Virus record (IMG/VR): IMGVR_UViG_3300031274_000004
Span: 1 to 48,561 of that record
Source of the DNA: a virus
Length of the DNA: 48,561 nucleotides
Strand: one strand, 5' to 3'
The notes beneath the pieces are model-generated. The model saw only the letters and a list, made by a program, of their open reading frames with translations, was not told where the DNA came from and ran no database searches. The first letter of the stretch is position 1. The number at the start of each line of letters is the position of its first letter. Both the position numbers and the translations under genes were made by a program. This document shows, piece after piece, positions 15,703 to 24,485 of this stretch.

Positions 15703-15895
15703 GACGCGGTGGAAGTGCGATTATTGCGGCGCGGTCAGCCCGGTTACAGAGGAAGAATATATAGCGCCGCCAGGCTGGTTGATACATCATTATTCGTTTT
15801 ATACGAAGCATCACTTTTGTTGTCAGTCGCATTTAGATAAGTGGCTTAAAAGTGGTGTGAAGACTGATGACATTGTGCGGAGCGAAGACGCATGA
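15689..15895 (+). CDS. Cys-rich cargo protein, MII...CDxCG family
   Basis: 68 aa. MIIHETRWKCDYCG, a PPGW block and HFCCQSHLDKW match the gene at 24854-25150, which has the same order (MIIKQLKCDQCG, PAGW, HFCCEECK). The two are paralogues and both use the GGAGGC-ATGAGCC leader. Likely one zinc site; function unknown. Confidence 0.7.
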   Translation: MIIHETRWKCDYCGAVSPVTEEEYIAPPGWLIHHYSFYTKHHFCCQSHLDKWLKSGVKTDDIVRSEDA

Positions 15896-16200
15896 CCTGG
15901 ATAACAGCATTAACCGCCCTGATCGGCCTCTCCCTTGCCGTGCGCATGTGGCAGCGGGGATATCTCAAGGGCGCTGAGTGGCTTACCCGCATCATTATCA
16001 ACGGAGAAGACGCTGAGAGCCTGATTGCCCAGTATACGCTAGAGAATATCCCGCCCGATGTCAGGCAGCGGTTAGTCGAACTCAGGACCAGGAACAGCGG
16101 GCATAAATCCGTCAAAGAAGAAACGATGGAAGAAATTCAGAAAGCACAGGCGGCCAAAAATGGCAGTGAACAAAAAGAACGGGCACTGGACGAATCATAG
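15892..16200 (+). CDS. Membrane-anchored small protein
   Basis: 102 aa starting with a hydrophobic segment (MTWITALTALIGLSLAVRMW) that could be an anchor or uncleaved signal. The rest is charged and helical with no motif. It overlaps the previous stop (ATGA) and the next gene by 41 nt. Confidence 0.55.
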   Translation: MTWITALTALIGLSLAVRMWQRGYLKGAEWLTRIIINGEDAESLIAQYTLENIPPDVRQRLVELRTRNSGHKSVKEETMEEIQKAQAAKNGSEQKERALDES

Positions 16201-16390
16201 CTATGCCCCGCCCGGTATGGGGACAGCCTGGACGGTTACCAAAGCGGTGACCGGGTACCACCTGCGAACCATCCCGGAGGAAAATATTTTATGCCGGGTG
16301 GCTGATGGCAACGTGTACTTCTGGGATCGCCGCAACGGTAAAGAATTGTGTATTTCGCTTGACCATTTAAACCGGTTAGCGATGGAATAA
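16160..16390 (+). CDS. Hypothetical protein
   Basis: 76 aa beginning inside the previous gene. Probably a small beta fold (AWTVTKAVTGYHLRTI, ILCRVADGNVYFWDRR). The overlap and weak ribosome site make the exact start uncertain. Not recognised; last gene before the terminator at 16425. Confidence 0.5.
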   Translation: MAVNKKNGHWTNHSYAPPGMGTAWTVTKAVTGYHLRTIPEENILCRVADGNVYFWDRRNGKELCISLDHLNRLAME

Positions 16391-16424
16391 AGCCTACATA
16401 GGCTTAATTGAATATCTGAGGCAG

Positions 16425-16470
16425 ATGAGCCAGTTACACCCCCTACGGGGTTAGTTGGCTCATTTTGTTT
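16425..16470 (+). terminator. Strong intrinsic terminator before the capsid genes
   Basis: ATGAGCCA (16425-16432) pairs with TGGCTCAT (16456-16463), with an inner ACCCC/GGGGT stem, followed by TTTTGTTT. A short hairpin AGCCT/AGGCT (16391-16404) precedes it. The left arm contains GAGGCAGATGAGCCAG, a form of the repeated gene-start leader. It could lower or separate transcription of the capsid block. Confidence 0.8.
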
Positions 16471-16481
16471 AGGAGGAGCCT

Positions 16482-17561
16482 ATGGAAACACAAGTTAAAT
16501 CGTTAGTAGACCTGACCGAGGCTACGCTTGACAGTGACGAGTTTACCGTCAAGGGGGCGCGGATCATCAAATCGGGGTTGTCGCTGAATAAGAACTACTA
16601 CAGCGAAGCCGTGATTCAAGCGGCTACCCCATTGTTTGAGCAGGTCAAGGCATACGCCGATCACCCCAGTAAATCGGAGCGCAAGGATCGCCCGGAGCGG
16701 TCGGTCCGTGATGTGGTGGGCTACTATCAGAATGCCCGCTATCAAGAAGGCGCGGCTTATGGGGATTTCCGGGTGGTGGGCGAAGCACAAGAGTGGCTGT
16801 GGCCGCTGATCCAGGAAACCGTCAAAACCGGGGTACCGTTGGTGGGCTTATCCATCAATGCCCTGGGTACTGGCAGTAAGGGCAAGGTTGAAGGGCAGAA
16901 CGCCACAGTGGTGGAAGCTATCACCCACGCCAACAGCGTGGACGTGGTAACGGATGCTTCAGCCGGTGGTGGGTTTACCCATCTCTTGCAATCCGATGAC
17001 GGGTGGCTCCGTGCCACATTAGACCATTTATCAATGGAAGAGTTAACCGAGGCCCGCCCTGATCTGGTCGAGGACTTCAAACGGCAGTGGAAAACTGTAC
17101 GCGATAGCCAGGCCATCCAGGAGGCTAAGGATAAAGCCGCCGAATTAGCGGCAGAGGTAGCACGTCTGACCGAGGAAAAACAGGCCATACAAGCCCAGTT
17201 GGATGAAGCGCAAAAGGTAAAGGGTGCGCTTCAAAAGGCAGCGCTGGTCGATAGTCTCCTGGAGGGCAAAACCAAGCTACCGTCAAAGTGGAAACAAGTG
17301 ATCAGAACCGAACTGCTAGAAGCGGAGCCGGATAACTGGCAAGCTATCATGGATCGGGAGGTGAAGAAATTCCAGGCGGTCAAGCCACCGGTGGCGGTGA
17401 CCGGTGCGGGAAGGATAACACCAGCAGGAAACCCGGCCCCAGTAGTTAAACCAGTCCCGGTTCACGAGGCGCTGTTGGGGGTTACGCTGCCCGATGGGGT
17501 AGACCCTGAAGCGCCGAGCGAGGTTTTGATCGACTATTACAAAAGGAAAGGTAATAAATAA
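16482..17561 (+). CDS. Prohead protease-scaffold fusion
   Basis: 359 aa. Residues 1-130 look like a capsid maturation protease: YYSEAVIQAATPLF, AYADHPSKSE with candidate catalytic His 61, and LVGLSINALGT with candidate Ser 124. A coiled coil rich in Ala, Glu and Lys (about 200-260) and a Pro/Val linker follow, typical of an attached scaffold that is cut away after head assembly. AGGAGGAGCCT precedes the ATG, among the best ribosome sites in the window. Confidence 0.8.
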   Translation: METQVKSLVDLTEATLDSDEFTVKGARIIKSGLSLNKNYYSEAVIQAATPLFEQVKAYADHPSKSERKDRPERSVRDVVGYYQNARYQEGAAYGDFRVVGEAQEWLWPLIQETVKTGVPLVGLSINALGTGSKGKVEGQNATVVEAITHANSVDVVTDASAGGGFTHLLQSDDGWLRATLDHLSMEELTEARPDLVEDFKRQWKTVRDSQAIQEAKDKAAELAAEVARLTEEKQAIQAQLDEAQKVKGALQKAALVDSLLEGKTKLPSKWKQVIRTELLEAEPDNWQAIMDREVKKFQAVKPPVAVTGAGRITPAGNPAPVVKPVPVHEALLGVTLPDGVDPEAPSEVLIDYYKRKGNK

Positions 17562-18088
17562 TGACTAGCGCAGAAGTAGCGCCCTATCTGTATGCAGATT
17601 TTGTCAAATACTATTCTGCATCCGGTCTTATTACCCCCGGCGATTTCTTGATTGCCAGCGGTAGCGTCGTGATTAACGAGCTAGAGAGTGCGCAATATCG
17701 CTACAGCGGTGTTGGTGTGGCCCTGGCCCGTAATCCTCGCTATGACAACATGGGGGTGGCCCATCAGAACCCCCGGCTGCCGGTGGGTGATAATATCGTG
17801 TTTCGCGTCAGCGCCGGGGACTCCGGCACGGCTGGCGATATCCCGGTCGGTTCGTTTGCAACGATGACTACCACCGGTTCTGGCATCGTGGGTCAGACCG
17901 GCGCAACGGGAGTCGGCGCGATCTGGACGACCGCCGCACCCGCCGTAATCAGCACCGCCGCCGGAGCAACCGGCAAGTTTGCCGCCGTGCCATTCGGTGT
18001 GGCGCAGGTTGTATCACACGTTAAGGGCGGTGATGCCACCGCCGGGCAGGTTGATCTGCGGATTAACCTTGCTACGAATATCGCATAG
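17561..18088 (+). CDS. Putative head decoration/stabilisation protein
   Basis: 175 aa, rich in Gly, Ala, Thr and Val, with no membrane segment. The GDNIVFRVSAGDSGTAGD and GATGKFAAVPFGVAQ blocks suggest a beta-rich fold. A gene between scaffold and capsid protein most often encodes a decoration protein; that call rests mainly on position. It overlaps the previous stop. Confidence 0.6.
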   Translation: MTSAEVAPYLYADFVKYYSASGLITPGDFLIASGSVVINELESAQYRYSGVGVALARNPRYDNMGVAHQNPRLPVGDNIVFRVSAGDSGTAGDIPVGSFATMTTTGSGIVGQTGATGVGAIWTTAAPAVISTAAGATGKFAAVPFGVAQVVSHVKGGDATAGQVDLRINLATNIA

Positions 18089-18097
18089 GGGGAGATC

Positions 18098-19156
18098 ATG
18101 ACTAAACAAAATACAGTTGTAATTGATGTGGTCGATCCCGTTGCCGGTGACCTGCGGGAAACCGTCCTGACACAGCAGCCCAACGAAGTGCCGTTCCCGA
18201 TCTTCGAGGTCAACAATGGCAGGCAGCAAAAGAAGATGCGACTGGAAGAGGCCGCATCATTGCCCAACTTCCCAAACGTACTGCGCACCGGTTTGCGCCC
18301 GATCCTGCTGTCTGAATATGCTGGTTATCCGTCAACGTATCGCCTCTGGATGGACTCAGAACCGTCCGATAGCGAGTACGAGTACGGGTTGGAATTCCGG
18401 CAGTTTGGTGAGCTGCCCTACGTCGAAGAGGACGAGCCGTTCCCGGAACTGAAAGCAAAGGAAGATCGCAGCGTCTACATCCAGAACCGTAAGCGCGGCG
18501 CTCGATTTAATGTGACCTGGGAAATGCTCAAGTTTGAGAAAACCGGGCATATCCGGGAGCAGACCCAGTTCTTGGGGCGGGCAATGGCGCAGACGGTTGA
18601 GAAGCAGGCATATGACCTGATCACTGACACTTCCAACTATACCCGCACCACGTCGGACAATGCGGTGGGCAACAACTATGGCACGGTGACCTTCTCGGCC
18701 ACCGGCCTGTTGACCGGGTATGATACGCTCCGCACCATGTTTGACCGGGGTTCAGGGATGCCGTTGAATGTAATGCCGAATACCCTGATCTGTGGTATCG
18801 GGTTGGATCTGGCTGCCCGCCAGTTGCTCACCTCCGCCAATGTCGGCGGCATGGGTGACACGGACGCGGTGCTGACCTATGGTACCGGCACCAGCAACCC
18901 CTTCCGGGGCTGGATCAATCAAATCATCGTGACCCCCTTCCTAGGCCGTTACGAGTGGGTACTGATGGAAGCGGGACGCGCCGCTAAGGAATTCGTGACC
19001 TTTGAAACCGAACTGCTCACGCAGGGTGCTGAAGGTTACGATTACTTCCAGAAGATGACCTTTGGTTATCGTGTGGCTCGTGGGTTCGGTATGGGTATGT
19101 GGAACGATAGGTTCGCCTATTTTTCCAACAGCACCACCGCCCCGACCGTCACCTAA
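18098..19156 (+). CDS. Major capsid protein (HK97 fold inferred)
   Basis: 352 aa. Length, position after scaffold and internal features (long E-loop-like acidic region, then a P-domain with TGLLTGYDTLRTMF, ICGIGLDLAARQLL and VTPFLGRYEWVLM) fit Mu-gpT-like HK97 capsid proteins. GGGGGAGATC precedes ATG 18098. It is followed by an 11-bp perfect hairpin, which may protect the mRNA. Confidence 0.85.
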   Translation: MTKQNTVVIDVVDPVAGDLRETVLTQQPNEVPFPIFEVNNGRQQKKMRLEEAASLPNFPNVLRTGLRPILLSEYAGYPSTYRLWMDSEPSDSEYEYGLEFRQFGELPYVEEDEPFPELKAKEDRSVYIQNRKRGARFNVTWEMLKFEKTGHIREQTQFLGRAMAQTVEKQAYDLITDTSNYTRTTSDNAVGNNYGTVTFSATGLLTGYDTLRTMFDRGSGMPLNVMPNTLICGIGLDLAARQLLTSANVGGMGDTDAVLTYGTGTSNPFRGWINQIIVTPFLGRYEWVLMEAGRAAKEFVTFETELLTQGAEGYDYFQKMTFGYRVARGFGMGMWNDRFAYFSNSTTAPTVT

Positions 19157-19168
19157 TATTTATCGCAT

Positions 19169-19193
19169 GGGTAGGGGGATACTCCCCCTACCC
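19169..19193 (+). terminator. 11-bp perfect hairpin after the capsid gene
   Basis: GGGTAGGGGGA (19169-19179) pairs with TCCCCCTACCC (19183-19193) around a 3-base loop. There is no T run after it, so transcript stabilisation or partial termination is more likely than full termination. Confidence 0.65.
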
Positions 19194-19214
19194 CCTGAGA
19201 TGTGAGGGAATAAC

Positions 19215-19667
19215 ATGCAGATCGATGTCAAGAAGTTAGACGAGTTTATGGAAACGGTTAATGCCGGGTTGAAGGGCAACGACGAGGAGATCGTCCAGTT
19301 AGCAGAAGCCCGCAAACAGGCTATTACCCAGTACAACGTTGAAGTCAATATGGGAATGCCCCAGCCCATGACGCCGGAGCAGTGGGTCAGCGATCCCTAT
19401 CGCCAACAGCAGCAGTGGCCCCAGCAGCTCTGGCAGATGTACGAAGCCTATGAAAAGCAGCAGGCGGAGAAAGACGAGCGCGAGGACAAAGACGGCGAAT
19501 TGGCCGAAGCCCTGAAAGAACTCAAGGAACTCAAAGCGCAAATGGCTCAACTCCTGGAATCCCAGAAACCCGCCCCGGCAGAAGAAAAGCCTGTTGAGGA
19601 AGCGGAGAAGCCAGAGGCAGCCGCCGAAGAGGATCAGGACGAGGAAGAAACCGAAGAGGAGGCATAA
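19215..19667 (+). CDS. Acidic coiled-coil protein after capsid
   Basis: 150 aa. An N-terminal helix, a Gln/Trp/Pro-rich stretch (YRQQQQWPQQLWQMYEAYEK), a coiled coil (LKELKELKAQMAQLLESQ) and a very acidic tail (EEDQDEEETEEEA). Unknown; it could be an assembly factor. TGTGAGGGAATAAC precedes the ATG. Confidence 0.6.
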   Translation: MQIDVKKLDEFMETVNAGLKGNDEEIVQLAEARKQAITQYNVEVNMGMPQPMTPEQWVSDPYRQQQQWPQQLWQMYEAYEKQQAEKDEREDKDGELAEALKELKELKAQMAQLLESQKPAPAEEKPVEEAEKPEAAAEEDQDEEETEEEA

Positions 19668-19997
19668 ATGCCTGTTCATACCGTAATCAATGGCCTGATG
19701 CTGGACAGCGCCACCGCTAAGGGCACCGCCAGCGCGATCAAAGCGCGGGGGTGTGACGGTAACTGGTATGTCCAGGCTGTCAACGGCGGCGGGGAGTCGG
19801 CGCTGTGGAAGTTGGAAGCATCATTTAATAATAGCGACTGGGTAACCCTGGAAACCTATACTGCCCTGAGTGCGGCAACGGTAGCCATACAGACTGGGTT
19901 GAATGCTCCATTTATCCGGGCCAAGTTCGCCACCGCCTGGAGTGGTTCCAATGTGACGGGGATTATCTCAGTGTATGGCGAGGCAGGGATTGTCTAA
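19668..19997 (+). CDS. Beta-rich virion protein (decoration/neck?)
   Basis: 109 aa, predicted all-beta (GNWYVQAVNGGGESALWKL, SFNNSDWVTLETYTAL, FIRAKFATAWSGSNV). The layout resembles small Ig-like or jelly-roll virion proteins, but no family is certain. TAA-ATG junction with the preceding gene. Confidence 0.55.
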   Translation: MPVHTVINGLMLDSATAKGTASAIKARGCDGNWYVQAVNGGGESALWKLEASFNNSDWVTLETYTALSAATVAIQTGLNAPFIRAKFATAWSGSNVTGIISVYGEAGIV

Positions 19998-20524
19998 TGG
20001 CATTGACCACCGCCCAACAGGTACGATTCCGCATTCAAGCGCCCTGGCAGCGCGGGGAGGAAATCCGGTATGGTGACGGGATTGTGTCCGGCTTCCAGCT
20101 GGCGCAAGGTGCCCCGCATAGCACGCTGATCAGCGCCACCGCCAGTATCGATAATACCGGGTGGAGTGCGACCGGCTGCACGATAGACACCACGCTGGGG
20201 TATGTGACCTTTTCCGGGATCATCTCGGCTAATACCGCCGTGCGGTTTGATTACCAGTGGTCGGTATTCAGCGAGGATGAGATCGGGTACTTCACGGCAG
20301 TGGGTGGCAATGTGCCCGGCGCGGCGCTGGAAGCGGTGCGGGTACTGTTGTTTGATGCGGCAAAACGTGCCAAGTGGGAAGCGCCTGACGGTACCCAGTA
20401 CGATGATACCAAAGCTATCGATCTCCTGCTAGAGATGGAGAAGCGATTGGTAGCAGAGGTGGAGCGTGAAACCGGGCCACAGGGTGGCTGGGAATCATTC
20501 TCCATCGGTCAGGGGTTATGGTAA
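19997..20524 (+). CDS. Putative head-tail connector
   Basis: 175 aa. A beta-rich N-terminal part (GDGIVSGFQLAQGAPHSTLI) is fused to a helical C-terminus (ALEAVRVLLFDAAKRAKWEA, LLEMEKRLVAEVERE). The helical half and its place after the capsid fit an adaptor protein; the fused beta domain is unusual. Coupled by ATG overlap to both neighbours. Confidence 0.55.
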   Translation: MALTTAQQVRFRIQAPWQRGEEIRYGDGIVSGFQLAQGAPHSTLISATASIDNTGWSATGCTIDTTLGYVTFSGIISANTAVRFDYQWSVFSEDEIGYFTAVGGNVPGAALEAVRVLLFDAAKRAKWEAPDGTQYDDTKAIDLLLEMEKRLVAEVERETGPQGGWESFSIGQGLW

Positions 20525-20919
20525 TGAGACGCCCGGATTACAGCCGGATGTCCCGGCAAATGCGGGACATGGCCCAGTTTATCGGGGAAACCGCCACCTG
20601 GCGCAAGTACGTGTCAGCGGGCGGTGGCAATGATGCCTACGGGGTGGCTGCTACGAACTACTACACCGAGCGGGTGATCAGCGGGTTGTTTGCCCCGGTC
20701 GAGACTAATATCATCCACTTTATGGAAATGATGGGCATGGGTGGAACGTACATGCAGGGGGATATGGAGGCCACGCTGATTGACTGCCAGCCAGGAAGTC
20801 AGGATCAGATTATCTGGAACGGCGTGAGTTATGAAGCCGTCAGCGACCCGATCCCTATGAAAATAGTCAACCGGAACGGTTACCGCCTGATCCTACGGCG
20901 CGGCGATGCGACCGGGTAG
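20518..20919 (+). CDS. Putative head-closure/head-tail joining protein
   Basis: 133 aa. Beta-rich with ETATWRKYVS, ISGLFAPVETN and IIWNGVSYEAVSDPIP, the order seen in SPP1 gp16-like head-completion proteins. Start ATG 20518 or 20524. It is the last head gene before the glycosyltransferase island; the tail-completion genes resume at 26.1 kb. Confidence 0.6.
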   Translation: MVMRRPDYSRMSRQMRDMAQFIGETATWRKYVSAGGGNDAYGVAATNYYTERVISGLFAPVETNIIHFMEMMGMGGTYMQGDMEATLIDCQPGSQDQIIWNGVSYEAVSDPIPMKIVNRNGYRLILRRGDATG

Positions 20920-20932
20920 AAAGTGAGGCAGA

Positions 20933-21274
20933 ATGAGCCAGCAAGGATTAGCTTGGAGTTTTCAGTACATTGATGATGGCGAGGAAAGCGAAATACTCGG
21001 CGTTATGCCAATTCATGTCGAAGATGGCAAACGTTTAGTAGCGTGCGTGATTTGTGGAAAAAAGCATCGCATAGAGCAGGCATGGGATACCCAAGCCTTT
21101 AATGATGATGAAAAAAGCGTCATCATCTTCTACCCATTTTGTTCTAAAGTTTGCATGGACAAGTTCACCGCAGCATCGCATGACACTGCCTGGATGTATA
21201 GAAATTTATTTCAGGCAGCGGCGCAAGCCTTGCGATCACTCTATGACCTGCGGAAAGTGGAGGAGGCCAAGTGA
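20933..21274 (+). CDS. Cys-rich cargo protein, MSQ family
   Basis: 113 aa. CVICGKKH and FCSKVCMDKF form a probable zinc ribbon; the C-terminal helix is long. Architecture matches the gene at 24159-24485 (FCAHCGKE, FCSNDCRADF), and both begin MSQ after a GAGGC-ATGAGCCAG leader, so they are likely paralogues at the two sides of the glycosyltransferase genes. Confidence 0.65.
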   Translation: MSQQGLAWSFQYIDDGEESEILGVMPIHVEDGKRLVACVICGKKHRIEQAWDTQAFNDDEKSVIIFYPFCSKVCMDKFTAASHDTAWMYRNLFQAAAQALRSLYDLRKVEEAK

Positions 21275-22707
21275 GCCAGCAGCATCTTAGTAATGGTAAA
21301 CCAATCAAGATCCTGTGGTTTGGCGATCTGGTCAACCCGTCCGGGTTTGGGCGGATTGGCAACGAAATCACCAAACGGATGCACTTTAACAATTGGCAGG
21401 TTATCGGGGCGTCGATCCCCTGGGCCGGGTATCCCTGGAATTCGCTCCCCTTCCCGGTATGGGGGATGGGTGGTCAGGATATCTGGAACCGGGTAACCGG
21501 GTTAGCACGGACCGAACAGCCAGATATTATTGTCTGCTGCCAGGATTTCCCTTATGCGCATACCCTGTTTCATGGTTGTAAGATCGATTGGTCGGTTACC
21601 AAGCTGATTATCGTTACCCCGATTGATGGGGTTCCCGTTGAGCCGTCCTGGGCTGAGATGGTCGGGTTAGCTGATGCAACCATGATTATCTCACGGTTTG
21701 GGGTGGAGGCGATGCGGTTGGCCGGACATCCAACCGAACTGTTACACCCTGGGGTAGACACCAAAGAATTTTACCCGGCAGAAAGTCAGGATGAGGTGAA
21801 AGCATACCGGGAAAAGCTGGGAATCCCGGCGGACGCTTTTGTCATCGGCAGTTTTATGATGAATCAAGGGCGCAAGATGGTGTCAAAGACAATCGAGGTG
21901 TTTAAGGAATTCGCCCTGGACAAACCAGACGCTTACCTGTTCCTGGATATGGAAAAAGCCAGCGGCGGCGGCTGGGATACCGTCAAGGTCTGCCAGCAGG
22001 TCGGGCTAGGGCTTGATAAAGTGCGCTGGCGCGAGGACGCCCTGAAAGCGGGCATGATGGGACTGCGGGAGCGCTACCTGTTGTGTGATATGACATCACA
22101 GATGGCCCACCGTGAGGGGTTTGGACTGCCCAACCTGGAAAGCATGGCGCACAAGATCCCCCCAACGGTGCTCGACTGGTGCTCCGGTTCGGAGCTGGCC
22201 GGACAGGGGCGGGGTATCCTGGTCAGGCGAATCGATTACATGGAACAGGGCACCTGGGGCGGTGCAAAAGACGCCTTTCCCGATGTAAAAAACTGGATCA
22301 GTCAATGGTGCCGGTTATATCGCAACCGGGAAGAACTGAAAGCGATTGGCGCGAAAGGTTACGAATGGGCGATCCAGCAAACCTGGGATCGAGCCTACGG
22401 CCAATTTGAAGCGGTGTTAAACCGGGTGGTCGCCACCCACCGAAAGGATATGAGCGAGTATGACGCTAGCAAACAATTTGAACCCAAGCCCGGAATCACT
22501 CTCAGTGACCAGGCCGGACCAGCACACGATAACCGTAGTGATACCAGTCTACAACTACCCGGTGGACAAACTCCTCCAGATGGTGGTGGAGTTAAGGCAG
22601 ACAATGGACGCCCGGCACCAAATCCTGGTGATGGACGACCACAGCCCGAACTACAACCTGATGGAAATTCCGCTGCCCAGCAATCTGTTGAAGGGGCGAA
22701 CGGATAA
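21271..22707 (+). CDS. Glycosyltransferase, GT-B fold (family 4-like)
   Basis: 478 aa. N-terminal domain with WFGDLVNPSGFGRI (16-29), linker HPGVDTKEFYP (159-169), and nucleotide-sugar-binding REGFGLPNLE (281-290; E282/E290 EX7E). It should transfer a sugar from an activated donor; acceptor unknown. The normal domain ends near residue 395. Residues 397-478 are a Pro/Gly/Asp-rich tail encoded over the start of the next glycosyltransferase. GGAGGAGGCCAA precedes GTG 21271. Confidence 0.88.
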   Translation: MSQQHLSNGKPIKILWFGDLVNPSGFGRIGNEITKRMHFNNWQVIGASIPWAGYPWNSLPFPVWGMGGQDIWNRVTGLARTEQPDIIVCCQDFPYAHTLFHGCKIDWSVTKLIIVTPIDGVPVEPSWAEMVGLADATMIISRFGVEAMRLAGHPTELLHPGVDTKEFYPAESQDEVKAYREKLGIPADAFVIGSFMMNQGRKMVSKTIEVFKEFALDKPDAYLFLDMEKASGGGWDTVKVCQQVGLGLDKVRWREDALKAGMMGLRERYLLCDMTSQMAHREGFGLPNLESMAHKIPPTVLDWCSGSELAGQGRGILVRRIDYMEQGTWGGAKDAFPDVKNWISQWCRLYRNREELKAIGAKGYEWAIQQTWDRAYGQFEAVLNRVVATHRKDMSEYDASKQFEPKPGITLSDQAGPAHDNRSDTSLQLPGGQTPPDGGGVKADNGRPAPNPGDGRPQPELQPDGNSAAQQSVEGANG

Positions 22708-23287
22708 GAACTATGGGTTTGCCGGAAATTGTAACCTGGGCGCGATGCACGCCCCCGGCGACGTTTTATTGTTTTTAAATCAGGACTGCCGGATCTGGAA
22801 ACCGGGCAACGAAAACTGGGCAGAAAAGATGCTGGAGGTATTGGAGCGTGAAAAGGTTGGGATTGTTGGCCCTCGGTTGGTGTTTGGGAATGGCACTGTA
22901 CAGAGTGTTGGTGGTTTATTTGACGGCGCGAAAGGCCCACACCATCGAGATCTGGGGTGGGCAAATCCCTTTGACCGGCGGCTTTCCCTACCGGAGCGTG
23001 TATCATGGACGACCGGCGCGGCATTGATGATCCGCCGGGCGGACTTTTTAAAAGTGGGCGGTTTTGATATGGGGTATCCAGGCGGGTACTTTGAAGATGT
23101 TGATTTGTGCCTGAAGATACAGACTCAACTCGACAAAGAGGTCTGGTACTGCCCCAGCGCGACGTTTATACATGATGTAGGCAGCACCGGAGGTAATCCG
23201 AACTTTATGGCAAATTCCTACCGGTTCCACGCGTTGTGGGATCAGTATATCGAGCCTGACACCAGTTTTGTGATGGTGGGTTACTGA
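22460..23287 (+). CDS. Glycosyltransferase family 2
   Basis: 275 aa with GT-A motifs: TVVIPVYNY (25-33), LVMDDHSPN (57-65), NYGFAGNCNLG (84-94), LLFLNQDC (103-110), then WTTGAALMIRR, GGYFEDVDLCLKI. These support a rhamnosyl- or related transferase of family 2. The first 82 residues, including the nucleotide-binding strand, lie over the 3' end of the preceding gene in another frame, a 248-nt overlap. AAAGGA is 11 bases upstream of ATG 22460. Confidence 0.88.
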   Translation: MTLANNLNPSPESLSVTRPDQHTITVVIPVYNYPVDKLLQMVVELRQTMDARHQILVMDDHSPNYNLMEIPLPSNLLKGRTDKNYGFAGNCNLGAMHAPGDVLLFLNQDCRIWKPGNENWAEKMLEVLEREKVGIVGPRLVFGNGTVQSVGGLFDGAKGPHHRDLGWANPFDRRLSLPERVSWTTGAALMIRRADFLKVGGFDMGYPGGYFEDVDLCLKIQTQLDKEVWYCPSATFIHDVGSTGGNPNFMANSYRFHALWDQYIEPDTSFVMVGY

Positions 23288-24162
23288 TGAAAGTTTTAAT
23301 AGCAGCTATCCATTATCCTATCGCCAGCGGGCGGTATATTGCCCGTGCCTTGCGCCGATTGGGGCATGAGGTGCGAACGACCGGCCCCTGCACTGGTGAT
23401 GAAATCTGGGGCGGGACGGTTATGGAAAGATACATCTGGCAGCCACGCCTACCGGAAAAGGACTGGAAACCCGATCTGGTTATCACGGCTGACAGCGCCT
23501 ATACGATAGAGACTGATTACAAATGCCCGCATGTAGTGTACGGCGTTGATAACCACGTTCGCGATTACGATCTGGGGCGTAAGTTTGACCACCTGTTCTT
23601 GGCGCATCGAACCGGCCCAACACTGCCCACCGTCAACAAGGCGGGGAAACCCAAGCGCGGGATTACATGGTTACCTTGTGGGTACGATCCTGAATGGCAC
23701 ATTAACACCGTGCCCTGGGATAACCGACCGGTGCATGTGGCAATGGTCGGTGTACGCTATTCCAAGCGGCATGAATATTTACTGGCGTTGGCAGATGCTC
23801 GGTTTTCCGTCAATGCGGGATTGGGCGCACTAATGGAAGACTATGCACGGGTTTACAATTATGCCAGAGTCAGTTTGTGCCTATCATTCAATGGCGACGT
23901 GGCACAGCGGATATTTGAAACCGCCGCGATGGGTTGCGTGATTTTATCGGATCGCTGTACCGACTTTCCGCTGTTAGGGTTCCGACCGGGGGTACATTAC
24001 CTGCCAGTCGAAAGCCCAGAACATGCGGTAGAGCAGATGACGCGGGTGATCAACTATCCGCAAGACGGGCGGCGGATTGCCCAGCAAGCACAAGCGTGGG
24101 TACGTGAGCACACCTGGGATAACCGGGTGCAAGTTATTTTAGATTGGTTAGGAGGCGTATGA
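23287..24162 (+). CDS. Glycosyltransferase, GT-B fold (Glyco_trans_1_2-like)
   Basis: 291 aa. A spore-coat CgeB-like architecture: N-terminal HYPIASGRYIARALRRLGHE, middle VYGVDNHVRDYD, and C-terminal YNYARVSLCLSFNGDVAQRI followed by ETAAMGCVILSD. This points to a sugar transferase acting with its two upstream neighbours. Overlaps the previous stop by one base. Confidence 0.85.
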   Translation: MKVLIAAIHYPIASGRYIARALRRLGHEVRTTGPCTGDEIWGGTVMERYIWQPRLPEKDWKPDLVITADSAYTIETDYKCPHVVYGVDNHVRDYDLGRKFDHLFLAHRTGPTLPTVNKAGKPKRGITWLPCGYDPEWHINTVPWDNRPVHVAMVGVRYSKRHEYLLALADARFSVNAGLGALMEDYARVYNYARVSLCLSFNGDVAQRIFETAAMGCVILSDRCTDFPLLGFRPGVHYLPVESPEHAVEQMTRVINYPQDGRRIAQQAQAWVREHTWDNRVQVILDWLGGV

Positions 24163-24485
24163 GCCAGGATAAACGGAGACTATGGCATATTGCATATATG
24201 ACTATCAGCGAATCAAAGGGAAAAGGGGTTTTTATCTTCCCATCAATTGAGCGCGACTATACATTTTGTGCCCATTGCGGTAAAGAAATTCCCATCATGC
24301 AAGCTGTGGGAATGTCATTAACTGTTGATAGCGAATGCTGGCTAGCCGCCTCATTCTGCTCGAATGATTGCCGCGCCGACTTCGAGAATGAGGTGTACGA
24401 AAACGAAGAGAAATATTACAAATTCATAGCCGAATCATTCTCTAACGCTATGCAGTTTTTTTACAAGCCGGAAGATAAGTCATGA
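24159..24485 (+). CDS. Cys-rich cargo protein, MSQ family
   Basis: 108 aa from ATG 24159, placed by the GGAGGCGTATGAGCC leader; a frame-open start at 24144 lies inside the previous gene. FCAHCGKEIP and FCSNDCRADF make a zinc ribbon, and the C-terminus is a charged helix. Probable paralogue of 20933-21274. Confidence 0.65.
   Translation: MSQDKRRLWHIAYMTISESKGKGVFIFPSIERDYTFCAHCGKEIPIMQAVGMSLTVDSECWLAASFCSNDCRADFENEVYENEEKYYKFIAESFSNAMQFFYKPEDKS

Noticed and set aside
19299-19679. Minus-strand 126-codon frame rich in Phe and Leu
   Set aside because: Shadow of the acidic, Glu-rich plus-strand gene; no ribosome site.
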